Source: Deferribacteraceae bacterium (GTDB taxonomy: Bacteria; Chrysiogenota; Deferribacteres; Deferribacterales; Deferrivibrionaceae). Taken from it: a stretch of 44,768 nt of DNA. The DNA is taken from NCBI GenBank assembly GCA_020054865.1, contig JAIHAR010000015.1:1-44768 (forward strand), given 5' to 3'. Of the stretch, positions 27,102 through 35,901 are shown one piece after another. Position 1 is the first letter of the stretch; each line of letters starts with the position of its first letter. The position numbers and the translations under genes are program-made. The notes beneath the pieces were generated by a model. That model was given only the letters and a program-made list of their open reading frames with translations. It was not told where the DNA came from and did no database searches.

Positions 27102-27836
27102 TTATACCTCTTCAATATGCTCCTCCACGGGCATTTTTTTCTTATAACGTAGTAGACCAAGTAGTAGCCCTGAAAAAACATAACCTAAAAAAAACAAAAA
27201 CAGAAATATTTCAGGATACATGCCAATTATAAATATAAACAGCACAAACATCACCATAATATTAAAAGGACGTTTGCTGAGGCTGTCAATTTTCTTAAAA
27301 CTATAATAAGGAAGCGAGCTAACCATTAAAAAAGCAAGCAAATATATTAAAAATACATAAGTAACAGGGATAGAGAAATCGGTCGGATTACCAAAAACGT
27401 CTTTTACAAAAAGAACGCTTGTAGCAATTATTCCAGCGGCTGAAGGTATTGGCAAACCTACAAAAAATTTGGAATCAACCTCTCCAACTTGCACATTGAA
27501 CCTTGCAAGCCTAAGAGCACCACACGCAACGAATAAAAACGCCGCCATCCACCCGAGCCTCCCATAAGGTATCAAAAGCCACATATAAACCAAAACTGCC
27601 GGTGCAACTCCAAAAGAAACCAAATCACTTAATGAGTCCAATTGCACACCAAATTTGCTTGTAGCATTCAACGCTCTTGCAACCTTTCCATCAAGACCAT
27701 CAAAAATAAAAGCAGCCAGTATAGCATAGGAAGCCGCCAAATAATCACCCTTGATTGATGCAACAATAGAGTAAAACCCGCAAAACATCCCCATAACTGT
27801 TAAAAAGTTGGGCAAAATACATTTTTTTTCGAACAA
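27102..27836 (-). CDS. pssA: CDP-diacylglycerol-serine O-phosphatidyltransferase PssA
   Basis: This membrane enzyme joins L-serine to CDP-diacylglycerol to give phosphatidylserine. The CDP-alcohol phosphatidyltransferase motif D-G-x2-A-R-x8-G-x3-D-x3-D is seen as DGLDGKVARALNATSKFGVQLDSLSD, split here as DGLDGKVARALNA then TSKFGVQLDSLSD (about 46-71). Several membrane segments follow. The 244-residue length fits the small Bacillus-type family. It directly follows psd (adjacent at 27836/27837), so product and next enzyme of the pathway are made together. Confidence 0.94.
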   Translation of the reverse strand: MFEKKCILPNFLTVMGMFCGFYSIVASIKGDYLAASYAILAAFIFDGLDGKVARALNATSKFGVQLDSLSDLVSFGVAPAVLVYMWLLIPYGRLGWMAAFLFVACGALRLARFNVQVGEVDSKFFVGLPIPSAAGIIATSVLFVKDVFGNPTDFSIPVTYVFLIYLLAFLMVSSLPYYSFKKIDSLSKRPFNIMVMFVLFIFIIGMYPEIFLFLFFLGYVFSGLLLGLLRYKKKMPVEEHIEEV

Positions 27837-28472
27837 CTACCTCACCTCTTGCTCTTTATCTTCAAATCTTGCTATCACCGTTTCCCCGGCTTTCACATGG
27901 TCATTGAGACCAACTGCTATAAAAGTGCCTTCAGGAAAATAGTGATCAACCCTTGAAGAGAATTTGATTATACCAAGCCTGTCTCCAATTTGCAACATTT
28001 CATTTTCTTTTGCATAGCAAACAGTTCTCCTTGCAACAAGCCCTGCAACCTGTTTGAATATCATATTACCATATTTTGACTCAACATATATGAGATTCTG
28101 CTCATTTTCAATTGAACTTTCAGGTTTATCAGCAGCAAGAAATTTACCAGGTCTATGTTCAACCTTAACAACAGTTCCTGTTACAGGCATTCTATTTACA
28201 TGAACATTAAACACATTCATAAATACGCTGACTTTTTTGTACGTAACTCCATCAACCAGTTCATCTTTTATCTCAACAACTTTTCCGTCAGCAGCAGACA
28301 CCGCTATATTTTCAAAAGGAGGAACTGTTCTTTCAGGGTCTCTGAAAAAAACCAAAAAGAAAACAAAGCACATTAAACTTAATAAAACCAGAAACCACTT
28401 CGGAAAAATAAGCAACACAAAAAAACTTACAAGAGCCACAATAATAAAAGGAAAGCCCTCTTTTGCTATCAA
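27837..28472 (-). CDS. psd: Phosphatidylserine decarboxylase proenzyme, short type
   Basis: Psd converts phosphatidylserine to phosphatidylethanolamine and matures by self-cleavage to form a pyruvoyl group. The 211-residue form belongs to the short class found in archaea and many bacteria. N-terminal membrane segments (about 5-38) precede the catalytic domain with ISAADGKVVEI-like (here VSAADGKVVEI), VFMNVFNVHVNRMPVTG and the processing region GIIKFSSRVDHYFPEG. Relatives have Gly-Ser at the cleavage point (FGSRVD). Here Gly is replaced by Ser, though the Ser that becomes pyruvoyl is kept. The codons TTC TCT TCA AGG confirm this. Confidence 0.92.
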   Translation of the reverse strand: MIAKEGFPFIIVALVSFFVLLIFPKWFLVLLSLMCFVFFLVFFRDPERTVPPFENIAVSAADGKVVEIKDELVDGVTYKKVSVFMNVFNVHVNRMPVTGTVVKVEHRPGKFLAADKPESSIENEQNLIYVESKYGNMIFKQVAGLVARRTVCYAKENEMLQIGDRLGIIKFSSRVDHYFPEGTFIAVGLNDHVKAGETVIARFEDKEQEVR

Positions 28473-28556
28473 ACTACACCCCTTAGACTGTTTGCTGGTA
28501 ATTTAACAAGTATTGAAAAAAAAGCAAGTACATTTTTTGAGATTAATAATAAGCCA

Positions 28557-28571
28557 GGGGGCTTAGCCCCC
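28557..28571. terminator. Hairpin between ilvC and psd
   Basis: GGGGGCT-T-AGCCCCC lies just after the ilvC stop (28580). A T-run follows on the plus strand, but not on the minus strand that carries the operon, so it may stabilise or process mRNA rather than terminate it. Confidence 0.5.
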
Positions 28572-28579
28572 TTTTATAA

Positions 28580-29596
<1,017 letters not shown>

Positions 29597-30121
29597 CTAT
29601 TCCTCCTGATTTTTTATATCTTGTTTTGTAAATTCCGTTGTTGACTTGCTACCTCTTGCAATTGCCACACTACCTGTTCTTACAACTTCAATAATACCAT
29701 ACACTTCCAGCACATCAATAAAAGCTTTATTTTTATCCTTAGTCCCTGTGATTTCAATTACCAGTGATTCACTTGTCAAATCGATTATTTTCCCTCTGAA
29801 AGTATTAACTATACCAAATATTTCAGCCCTATATTTAGGTGATGCATGCACCTTTACAAGCATCATTTCTCTTTCGATATGTTCAACCTGAGTAACATCC
29901 CTTACTCTTATGGTGTTTATTAGCTTCCTCAACTGTTTGATTATCTGTTCTACAATCTTGTCATCACCATGAGTTACGATGGTCATAATAGAATATTTAG
30001 GATCATCCGTAACCCCCACTGACAGACTCTCAATATTGTACCCTCTTCCACTAAAAAGTCCTGCTACCCTTGACAATACCCCAAAATGATTTTCAACCAA
30101 AACAGAAATTATATGTCTCAT
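29597..30121 (-). CDS. ilvN: Acetolactate synthase small (regulatory) subunit
   Basis: This subunit activates IlvB and gives feedback inhibition by valine. An N-terminal ACT domain (HIISVLVENHFGVLSRVAGLFSGRGYNIESLSV) is followed by the C-terminal ALS_ss_C domain (VHASPKYRAEIFGIVNTFRG). The 174-residue length matches the IlvH-like full form; the symbol ilvH would serve equally. It starts 4 bp after the ilvB stop. Confidence 0.95.
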   Translation of the reverse strand: MRHIISVLVENHFGVLSRVAGLFSGRGYNIESLSVGVTDDPKYSIMTIVTHGDDKIVEQIIKQLRKLINTIRVRDVTQVEHIEREMMLVKVHASPKYRAEIFGIVNTFRGKIIDLTSESLVIEITGTKDKNKAFIDVLEVYGIIEVVRTGSVAIARGSKSTTEFTKQDIKNQEE

Positions 30122-30125
30122 GATA

Positions 30126-31820
30126 TTACTCCCCGAATATCATTTCATTCAGTGCAGCACCTGCTGCAACCATTGGATAAACATTTTCTTCCCTGTCAAC
30201 CCTAAAATCCATCAATACAGGCTTATCATCTATTTTAAGGGACTCACTTATCACATCAGCCACCTCAGAAGGTTTTTCAGCCCTAAGCCCCACACAGCCA
30301 TAAGCTTCTGCCAATTTTATAAAATCAGGTTGACACTCAAGACATGAATAAGAATATCTCTTATTGAAAAACAAATGCTGCCATTGCCTTATCATACCCA
30401 GGAATTTATTGTTCAAAATAGCCACTTTTACACCAACTCTATACTGTACCGCAGTACAAATCTCCTGCATATTCATCAAAAAGCTTCCATCACCCGCTAT
30501 ATCAAAGACCTGTTTATCTGGTCTACCAAGTTTTGCTCCGATTGCTGCAGGAAATCCAAACCCCATCGTTCCAAGTCCACCGGAGCTTATAAATTGTCTT
30601 GGATGCTTAAATTTGTAAAACTGACCTGCCCACATCTGATTCTGTCCGACTTCTGTGGCAATAATGGCTTCACCGTCAGTAAGTCTGCAAATTTCTTCCA
30701 CCACAAACTGCGGTTTTATAACTTTATCAGACTTTTTATAACTAAACGGTCTTTCAGTGTTCCAGACCTTTATCTGCTTTATCCAGCTTTTCCTTTGCTC
30801 CCTGTTTTTATCCCAGTTAAATTTATCAATATACTGATTTATCTGATTAAGAACCTTTTTGCAATCACCAACTATCGGTATGTCTATTTTTACTATTTTA
30901 CTTATAGATGCAGGGTCAATATCAATATGGGCAATTTTGGCATTTGGTGCAAATCCGTCAAGTCTCCCTGTAGAACGATCTGAAAATCTTGTACCAATTG
31001 CAAGGATAAAATCGGTTTCGGTCATTGCCATATTTGAAGCATAATTTCCATGCATTCCAAGCCAGCCGACATAGTTTTCGTGGGCACTTGGAAAACCTCC
31101 AAGTCCCAGAAATGAATTCACAACTGGGATACTTAATTGTTCAGAAAGCTTGACCAGTTCATCAGTTGCACCACTAATTATCACCCCACCGCCAGCATAT
31201 ATCACTGGTTTCTTGGCTTCAGAAAGCTCTTTTAAAAGCTTTTTTATCTGCAACGGATGACCTTCGTATGTTGGGTTGTATCCAGGCAAGTTTATTTCGC
31301 CGTTACACTTGGCCTTAGTCTTGCTCGCAACCACATCCTTAGGTAAATCTATGACCACAGGACCAGGTCTGCCTGTGCTTGCTATATAAAAAGCCTCATT
31401 GATAATTTTAGGTAAATCATCCACATTCTGAACAAGATAGCTATGCTTTACAATTGGTCTTGTAATACCAATTATATCAGCCTCCTGGAAAGCATCTCCA
31501 CCAATAAGTGCAGTTGGTACCTGACCAGTGAATGCTACAAGCGGCACAGAATCCATATATGCATTTGCAATACCTGTCACAAGGTTGGTAGCCCCCGGAC
31601 CACTTGTACCAAAACAGACACCTACCTTCCCTGTCGCCCTTGCGTACCCATCTGCGGCATGGACGCCACCCTGCTCATGTCGTGGAAGCACATGCAAGAT
31701 ATCCGCATCAAACAAAGTGTCATAAATACCAAGGAGTACACCGCCAGGATAGCCAAAAACCACATCTACTTTTTGTTTTTTTAAGCATTCAACCAATGCC
31801 TCTGCGCCTGTCCTGCTCAT
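30126..31820 (-). CDS. ilvB: Acetolactate synthase large (catalytic) subunit
   Basis: IlvB condenses pyruvate with pyruvate or 2-oxobutyrate using thiamine diphosphate, FAD and Mg2+. The catalytic Glu region FGYPGGVLLGIYD...HEQGGVHAADGYARATGK is at the N-terminus. The central domain has FILAIGTRFSDRSTGRLD. The ThDP motif is DIAGDGSFLMNMQEICTA with LNNKFLGMIRQWQ. It has 564 residues and is the first gene of the run to leuA, with a promoter about 65 bp upstream. Confidence 0.96.
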   Translation of the reverse strand: MSRTGAEALVECLKKQKVDVVFGYPGGVLLGIYDTLFDADILHVLPRHEQGGVHAADGYARATGKVGVCFGTSGPGATNLVTGIANAYMDSVPLVAFTGQVPTALIGGDAFQEADIIGITRPIVKHSYLVQNVDDLPKIINEAFYIASTGRPGPVVIDLPKDVVASKTKAKCNGEINLPGYNPTYEGHPLQIKKLLKELSEAKKPVIYAGGGVIISGATDELVKLSEQLSIPVVNSFLGLGGFPSAHENYVGWLGMHGNYASNMAMTETDFILAIGTRFSDRSTGRLDGFAPNAKIAHIDIDPASISKIVKIDIPIVGDCKKVLNQINQYIDKFNWDKNREQRKSWIKQIKVWNTERPFSYKKSDKVIKPQFVVEEICRLTDGEAIIATEVGQNQMWAGQFYKFKHPRQFISSGGLGTMGFGFPAAIGAKLGRPDKQVFDIAGDGSFLMNMQEICTAVQYRVGVKVAILNNKFLGMIRQWQHLFFNKRYSYSCLECQPDFIKLAEAYGCVGLRAEKPSEVADVISESLKIDDKPVLMDFRVDREENVYPMVAAGAALNEMIFGE

Positions 31821-31882
31821 AATTATTACCCCTTAAATTATTTAAAAAAATATTATGTTTAACTACACTAAATTTTTTTAAA

Positions 31883-31911
31883 CGATTATCACATTAAATG
31901 GCTATTTTCAA
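31883..31911 (-). promoter_or_regulatory. Promoter for the ilv-psd-pssA-leu operon
   Basis: On the minus strand TTGAAA (31911-31906) and TAATCG (31888-31883) are 17 bp apart in the 128-bp gap after cobS. The -10 match is imperfect and the region is AT-rich. Confidence 0.45.
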
Positions 31912-31948
31912 GCAATTTTTTAGAGTTTGAAAAATATTTATAAAATTT

Positions 31949-32638
31949 CTAAAAACTCAAGAGATACAAGATAATTATTTCTGAAAATTCTATACTTGCC
32001 CCAATAGTGTCCCCTGTCCAACCCCCAAAGAAAAAATTAAATACTCTTATCAATAGCCTGGCCAAAATAAAACTTAATATGCTTAAAATTATATACTGCT
32101 TCAAGTTTATAAATATAAACAATACAAGTGAACTTAATAAAAAAATCAATAAATTTTCCTTAAATGAATAAGATTTAAAAAAATACCCTGTACCTTCAGC
32201 CCTTGCATAAGAAGAATTAGAAATTATATATGAACCAATAGCCCTTGAAAAAAACATTGCTACGGGAATCGTACCAGGGCTAATATTTCCAAAAATATTT
32301 AGTTTAAATATAAGCACTATTATCAGTGTCACCGTTCCCATTGTACCAATTCTGCTATCTTTCATTATTTCAAGCTTTTTGATTTTATCTTTGTGAGAAA
32401 AGAGTGCATCGGCAGTATCAGCAAGACCATCCAAGTGTAAAGCTCCTGTAAAAACAATTATTGTAATCAGCGCAAGTATTTCTTTTAAATAAATATCACC
32501 TGATAATACAAAATATGCAGTCAGCCCAATCAAAAAACCAACAAGGGGGAAATATGCAGGCGCATTTTCATTGTCATAATCTTTCAAATTAAGCCTAAAT
32601 ATTGTTAAAAATGAGAGCGCTGTGAAAAATGCTTTCAT
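31949..32638 (-). CDS. cobS: Adenosylcobinamide-GDP ribazoletransferase (cobalamin synthase) CobS
   Basis: CobS, an integral membrane enzyme, joins GDP-cobinamide to alpha-ribazole (phosphate), completing the nucleotide loop. Motifs are ALSFLTIFRLNLKD at the N-terminus, GALHLDGLADTADALFSH (metal-binding Asp cluster) and RIGTMGTVTLI. Several membrane segments follow, and WTGDTIGASIEFSEIIIL lies near the end. It has 229 residues, slightly short but complete. It overlaps the cobT stop by 4 bp and is the last gene of the B12 operon. Confidence 0.94.
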   Translation of the reverse strand: MKAFFTALSFLTIFRLNLKDYDNENAPAYFPLVGFLIGLTAYFVLSGDIYLKEILALITIIVFTGALHLDGLADTADALFSHKDKIKKLEIMKDSRIGTMGTVTLIIVLIFKLNIFGNISPGTIPVAMFFSRAIGSYIISNSSYARAEGTGYFFKSYSFKENLLIFLLSSLVLFIFINLKQYIILSILSFILARLLIRVFNFFFGGWTGDTIGASIEFSEIIILYLLSF

Positions 32639-33693
32639 TTTGGAATACCGGCCTCTTCAAATGTAAACACATTTGAAATCAAATTTGCCGCTTGCTTTAT
32701 AATTGGCAAAGCCAATACCGCACCAGAGCCTTCTCCAAGTCTCATTTTTAAATTTAAAATTGGCTCAAGCCCAAGATATTCAAGCATTTTTATATGACCT
32801 GGCTCTTCTGAACAGTGACCTGCAAAAATATAATCTTTTACAATTGGATTTAATTTGTAGGCAACAAGCGCCCCTGCCGTAGATATAAAACCATCTATTA
32901 TTACAGGAATCTTACTGTACGCTGCTGCCAGTATCGTCCCTGCAATCGCCCCTATCTCAGCACCACCTACTTTTGCAAGAACATCAAGAGCGTCATCCGG
33001 CTTAGGATTATGCAATTTAAGCCCTTTTTTAATAACCTCGATTTTTTTCAAAACCCCTTCAGCAGTCAAACCGGCACCCTTACCTGTCATCATCTCCACT
33101 GAATTCCCGGTAATCACTGCACCAATAGCTGCAGATGGGGTTGTGTTTCCTATACCCATTTCTCCAGTCAATACTATATCAAGCTGATTTTCCTTAATGT
33201 ACTTCAACGTAACATCGATTCCAGCCTCAACACATTCAACCGCCTGCTGTCTTGTCATTGCAGGCTCCTTTGTAAAATTTTTTGTCCCCTTTACAACTTT
33301 TTTAGATAGAAATTCATTTTTGACACCATCAAGATTTTCTATTTCATATTTAGAACCTACATCAGTTAATATAATTTTTATTCCCTCCCTTTTCCCCAAA
33401 ACACTTACGGTTGCCATATCATTTAAAAAAGCATTAAACATTAATCCCGTAACTTCTTGAGGAAATGGTGAAACACCCTCTTCCACAACGCCATGATCAC
33501 CAGCCATTACAAACACGGCTGCATTTTTGATTTCAGGTTTTAAAGTTTCATAAATAGCACATAGTTTCTCTGAAATATCGTGCAGTCTTCCCATTGCCTT
33601 GTGAGGCATAAGCAAATTATCCGTACGGTTTTTAGCTAATTGCAAAAATTTGTCTGATGGTCTTGATATATTATCTAATATTTCATTTAACAT
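32635..33693 (-). CDS. cobT: Nicotinate-nucleotide-dimethylbenzimidazole phosphoribosyltransferase CobT
   Basis: CobT activates the lower-ligand base by transferring phosphoribose from nicotinate mononucleotide, giving alpha-ribazole phosphate. The family motifs VFMAGDHGVVEEGVSPFP, VLTGEMGIGNTTPSAAIGAV (active-site loop) and the C-terminal MRLGEGSGAVLALPII with catalytic Glu are present. It has 352 residues, typical length. It starts 3 bp after the Cys-rich gene and overlaps cobS. Confidence 0.96.
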   Translation of the reverse strand: MLNEILDNISRPSDKFLQLAKNRTDNLLMPHKAMGRLHDISEKLCAIYETLKPEIKNAAVFVMAGDHGVVEEGVSPFPQEVTGLMFNAFLNDMATVSVLGKREGIKIILTDVGSKYEIENLDGVKNEFLSKKVVKGTKNFTKEPAMTRQQAVECVEAGIDVTLKYIKENQLDIVLTGEMGIGNTTPSAAIGAVITGNSVEMMTGKGAGLTAEGVLKKIEVIKKGLKLHNPKPDDALDVLAKVGGAEIGAIAGTILAAAYSKIPVIIDGFISTAGALVAYKLNPIVKDYIFAGHCSEEPGHIKMLEYLGLEPILNLKMRLGEGSGAVLALPIIKQAANLISNVFTFEEAGIPK

Positions 33694-33696
33694 ATT

Positions 33697-33945
33697 TTAC
33701 CGCCCCCTTGATTCAAAATATTTTTTTAATCTGCCAAGGACAAAGTCGTAACTATTCTCATCATGATTTTTTATACATTTGGAACAATCTTTAATATTGT
33801 TCATCAATTTAAAATCACCGCCGCAATCCTCAATTAAATACAATGGACAAAAACAAAACAGGCAATTTTGGTTTTGTATTTTATGACATGGATAATATTC
33901 ACAATCCTTATTACTGAAAAATCTATAGCTCACACTCTCCTCCAA
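33697..33945 (-). CDS. Cysteine-rich small protein of cobalamin clusters (PF04071-like)
   Basis: The 82-residue protein has eight cysteines in about 45 residues: KDCEYYPCH, QNCLFCFCPLY, EDCGG and KDCSKCIKNH. The pattern matches the cysteine-rich small domain found beside or fused to cobalamin genes, thought to bind metal or an Fe-S cluster, with no proven biochemical role. It opens with MEESVSYRFFSNKDC, typical of the family, and ends with a charged helix. No signal peptide is present, so it is cytoplasmic. It sits between cobU and cobT with gaps of 6 and 3 bp, so it is made with enzymes of nucleotide-loop assembly. A role there, or in cobalt or corrinoid handling, is inference. Confidence 0.82.
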   Translation of the reverse strand: MEESVSYRFFSNKDCEYYPCHKIQNQNCLFCFCPLYLIEDCGGDFKLMNNIKDCSKCIKNHDENSYDFVLGRLKKYFESRGR

Positions 33946-33951
33946 ACACGC

Positions 33952-34452
33952 TTATTTTATGGATAAAGGGCAACCTGACACCATTAATATTACCTTATCG
34001 CTAATGGATGCAATTTTTTGATTTGCAAGTCCCAACAAATTGGTATATTCCCTTGATAATTTATCCACAGATATCAGCCCGAGCCCTACTTCATTTGAAA
34101 CAATTGCCAGATTTTTAAATTTTGAAATATTTATATACTCTACTAATTTATCAACCTCTTTTAATACATTTTCTTTATAAAAGATAAGATTATTTATCCA
34201 AATAGTAATACAATCAATTAAAATAAAATCGTAATGTTTGCATTTTTCAAGAGCCCCAGTTAGATTTAAAGGCTCTTCGATGGTTTCCCACTCCCCTTTT
34301 CTCTCAAGCTTATGCAGTAATATCTTCCTCTGCATCTCTTCATCAAACGGCTCGGCCGTAGCTATATATGCTTTGTAGTCAAAGCTATTACCTAAACTAA
34401 GGCCATAAGTTGTTTTCCCGCTTTTAATCCCACCTGTGATAAATGTAATCAT
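33952..34452 (-). CDS. cobU: Adenosylcobinamide kinase / guanylyltransferase CobU
   Basis: CobU phosphorylates adenosylcobinamide and then activates it with GTP to GDP-cobinamide. The P-loop GGIKSGKTTYGLSLG is at the N-terminus. The HKLERKGEWETIEEPLNL segment holds the region of the guanylylated His, followed by FILIDCITIWINNLIF. SNEVGLGLI and a C-terminal tail with GLANQKIASISDKVILMVSG complete it. At 166 residues it is slightly short. Its start overlaps the cbiR-like gene by 29 bp. Confidence 0.95.
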   Translation of the reverse strand: MITFITGGIKSGKTTYGLSLGNSFDYKAYIATAEPFDEEMQRKILLHKLERKGEWETIEEPLNLTGALEKCKHYDFILIDCITIWINNLIFYKENVLKEVDKLVEYINISKFKNLAIVSNEVGLGLISVDKLSREYTNLLGLANQKIASISDKVILMVSGCPLSIK

Positions 34453-35143
34453 TTTTTCTGAAAAACTCCTTTAAATAATTAATAGAATCGTAAAAATCCT
34501 TTTCACCAAATACTTCGACAATTATATCAACATTATTGTCACTGGCAAAACCAAACAGATAATTTAATTTTTTTTCATCCAGATATCTGACAGACAGATG
34601 ATCCTTACCATTTTTTACCCCATGCAAATGATAAGCTTTAATAAAGCTTCCATAAGTGTTTATAAATGCCTTAATATCCACACCTTCCAATATTGCGTGT
34701 CCGACATCAAAGCATATATCTGCACCTTTTGAAGATATCTTATCAAAGAAACTCACATCATTGATATTCTCCACCAGGGTAGCAGGAAATTTTGCTAAAA
34801 ATTTTTCCAAATAATCAAAAAATATCTTATTATTTACGGGATGTACAATTAATTGCTCAGGCTTTAAAAGGGAAAGCTTTTCGGCAAAAAATATTAATCT
34901 ATCCCAATCCCCTTCTTTTCCCAAATCTAAATCAATAGGCATATGGATGTAATATTTTAATTCTTGTTTGGCTTCTAACAATTGCTCAATCTCAGTTTCA
35001 TCCGGCAAATCGTAATGATTGAAGCTGTCAAGATACAAAAGTTGCACAATATCAACCTTATTTTGTAAATATTTTACATTCACTACCCTGCTGTCATGAA
35101 TAATAAAAGATGTGGTGCCTATTGATTTAATCTCTTTCTTCAT
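34424..35143 (-). CDS. cbiR: CbiR-like cobamide remodelling hydrolase (AP-endonuclease-2 / xylose-isomerase TIM barrel)
   Basis: The 239-residue protein is a TIM barrel of the sugar isomerase/AP endonuclease 2 superfamily with probable metal ligands His67 (IHMPIDLDLG), His101 (IVHPVNN), Glu125 (LVENINDV), Asp146 and His149 (DVGHA), His172 and His174 (AYHLHG), and Glu210 (VEVF). In Akkermansia a protein of this superfamily, CbiR, opens the nucleotide loop of cobamides so the lower ligand can be replaced. Here the gene lies between tonB and cobU, ahead of cobT and cobS, exactly where such an activity would be useful. I infer CbiR from fold and context; another role in corrinoid salvage remains possible. 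It starts at the tonB stop and overlaps cobU. Confidence 0.72.
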   Translation of the reverse strand: MKKEIKSIGTTSFIIHDSRVVNVKYLQNKVDIVQLLYLDSFNHYDLPDETEIEQLLEAKQELKYYIHMPIDLDLGKEGDWDRLIFFAEKLSLLKPEQLIVHPVNNKIFFDYLEKFLAKFPATLVENINDVSFFDKISSKGADICFDVGHAILEGVDIKAFINTYGSFIKAYHLHGVKNGKDHLSVRYLDEKKLNYLFGFASDNNVDIIVEVFGEKDFYDSINYLKEFFRKNDYIYHRWD

Positions 35144-35901
35144 TATTGAAGCCTGTATGAAATCTTTAATGGGAAACTTACTGTTTCAGGTGGAAGCTGC
35201 TCAAATGTAATTTTTTCCTGCATGTCCAATGTATTTTTATCAAGTATTTCATAACCTGAAGATTTCAGTATCTCTAATTTTTCCAGTTTACCTAATTTGC
35301 TAACCGTTATCATAACCTCAACATCACCTTCAATCCCCCTTCGTCTTGCTAGAAAAGGATATTCCAACCTTTCTTTAATTTTTGACAATATATATTTAGA
35401 ATAGCTTTTTATATCAAATGCAGGCTCTAAATCATTACTCTCTGCTACATCCTCTTGAGTAGCTACCTCGTTAAATTTACTTTCTACATTTTTAAGCACA
35501 TTAGTTTTGGTTATAGTATACGTATAACCTTCTGTTGGTTTTGCAGAATTTGAAATATCTTTATTTATTGACTGTATCTTAACATCATTTACTTTTTTGA
35601 TAGGAATATTGTCTTTATCGGGGATATCAGCAATTTTATTTTTTATAAAAGGTTTAGGTCTAACCCTTTCTATTTTTTTGAGCGGCTGTTTTTCTATGTG
35701 TATATTTTTGCTTATTTTTTCTGTTTCAACATGATGTTGTGCAACTTGATTCTTTTTGGAAACTGTTAATATATCCAAGCTATATAATTTATGATTGTAT
35801 AACTGCTTATTAAAATTCATATTTACCTTTAATGAATAAAAAAGGATAGTGTGAATTAAAACTGAAAAAATAAGAAAAAAATTAAATCTATTTTTTATCA
35901 A
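35143..35901 (-). CDS. tonB: TonB-family energy transducer
   Basis: TonB spans the periplasm and passes proton-motive energy to outer-membrane receptors, here presumably BtuB. One N-terminal membrane segment (about 7-26), a long Lys/Pro-containing periplasmic linker (about 50-165) and a C-terminal TonB domain are visible. The domain has YPFLARRRGIEGDVEVMITV and LEILKSSGYEILDKNTLD, ending FPLKISYRL. It has 252 residues. Its start overlaps the btuD end by 14 bp and its end overlaps the cbiR-like start by one base. No exbB or exbD is nearby, so partners must be elsewhere. Confidence 0.9.
   Translation of the reverse strand: MIKNRFNFFLIFSVLIHTILFYSLKVNMNFNKQLYNHKLYSLDILTVSKKNQVAQHHVETEKISKNIHIEKQPLKKIERVRPKPFIKNKIADIPDKDNIPIKKVNDVKIQSINKDISNSAKPTEGYTYTITKTNVLKNVESKFNEVATQEDVAESNDLEPAFDIKSYSKYILSKIKERLEYPFLARRRGIEGDVEVMITVSKLGKLEKLEILKSSGYEILDKNTLDMQEKITFEQLPPETVSFPLKISYRLQ

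Noticed and set aside
30375-30983. 202-codon open frame on the plus strand inside ilvB
   Set aside because: Antisense to a conserved catalytic domain; its translation shows no recognisable motif.
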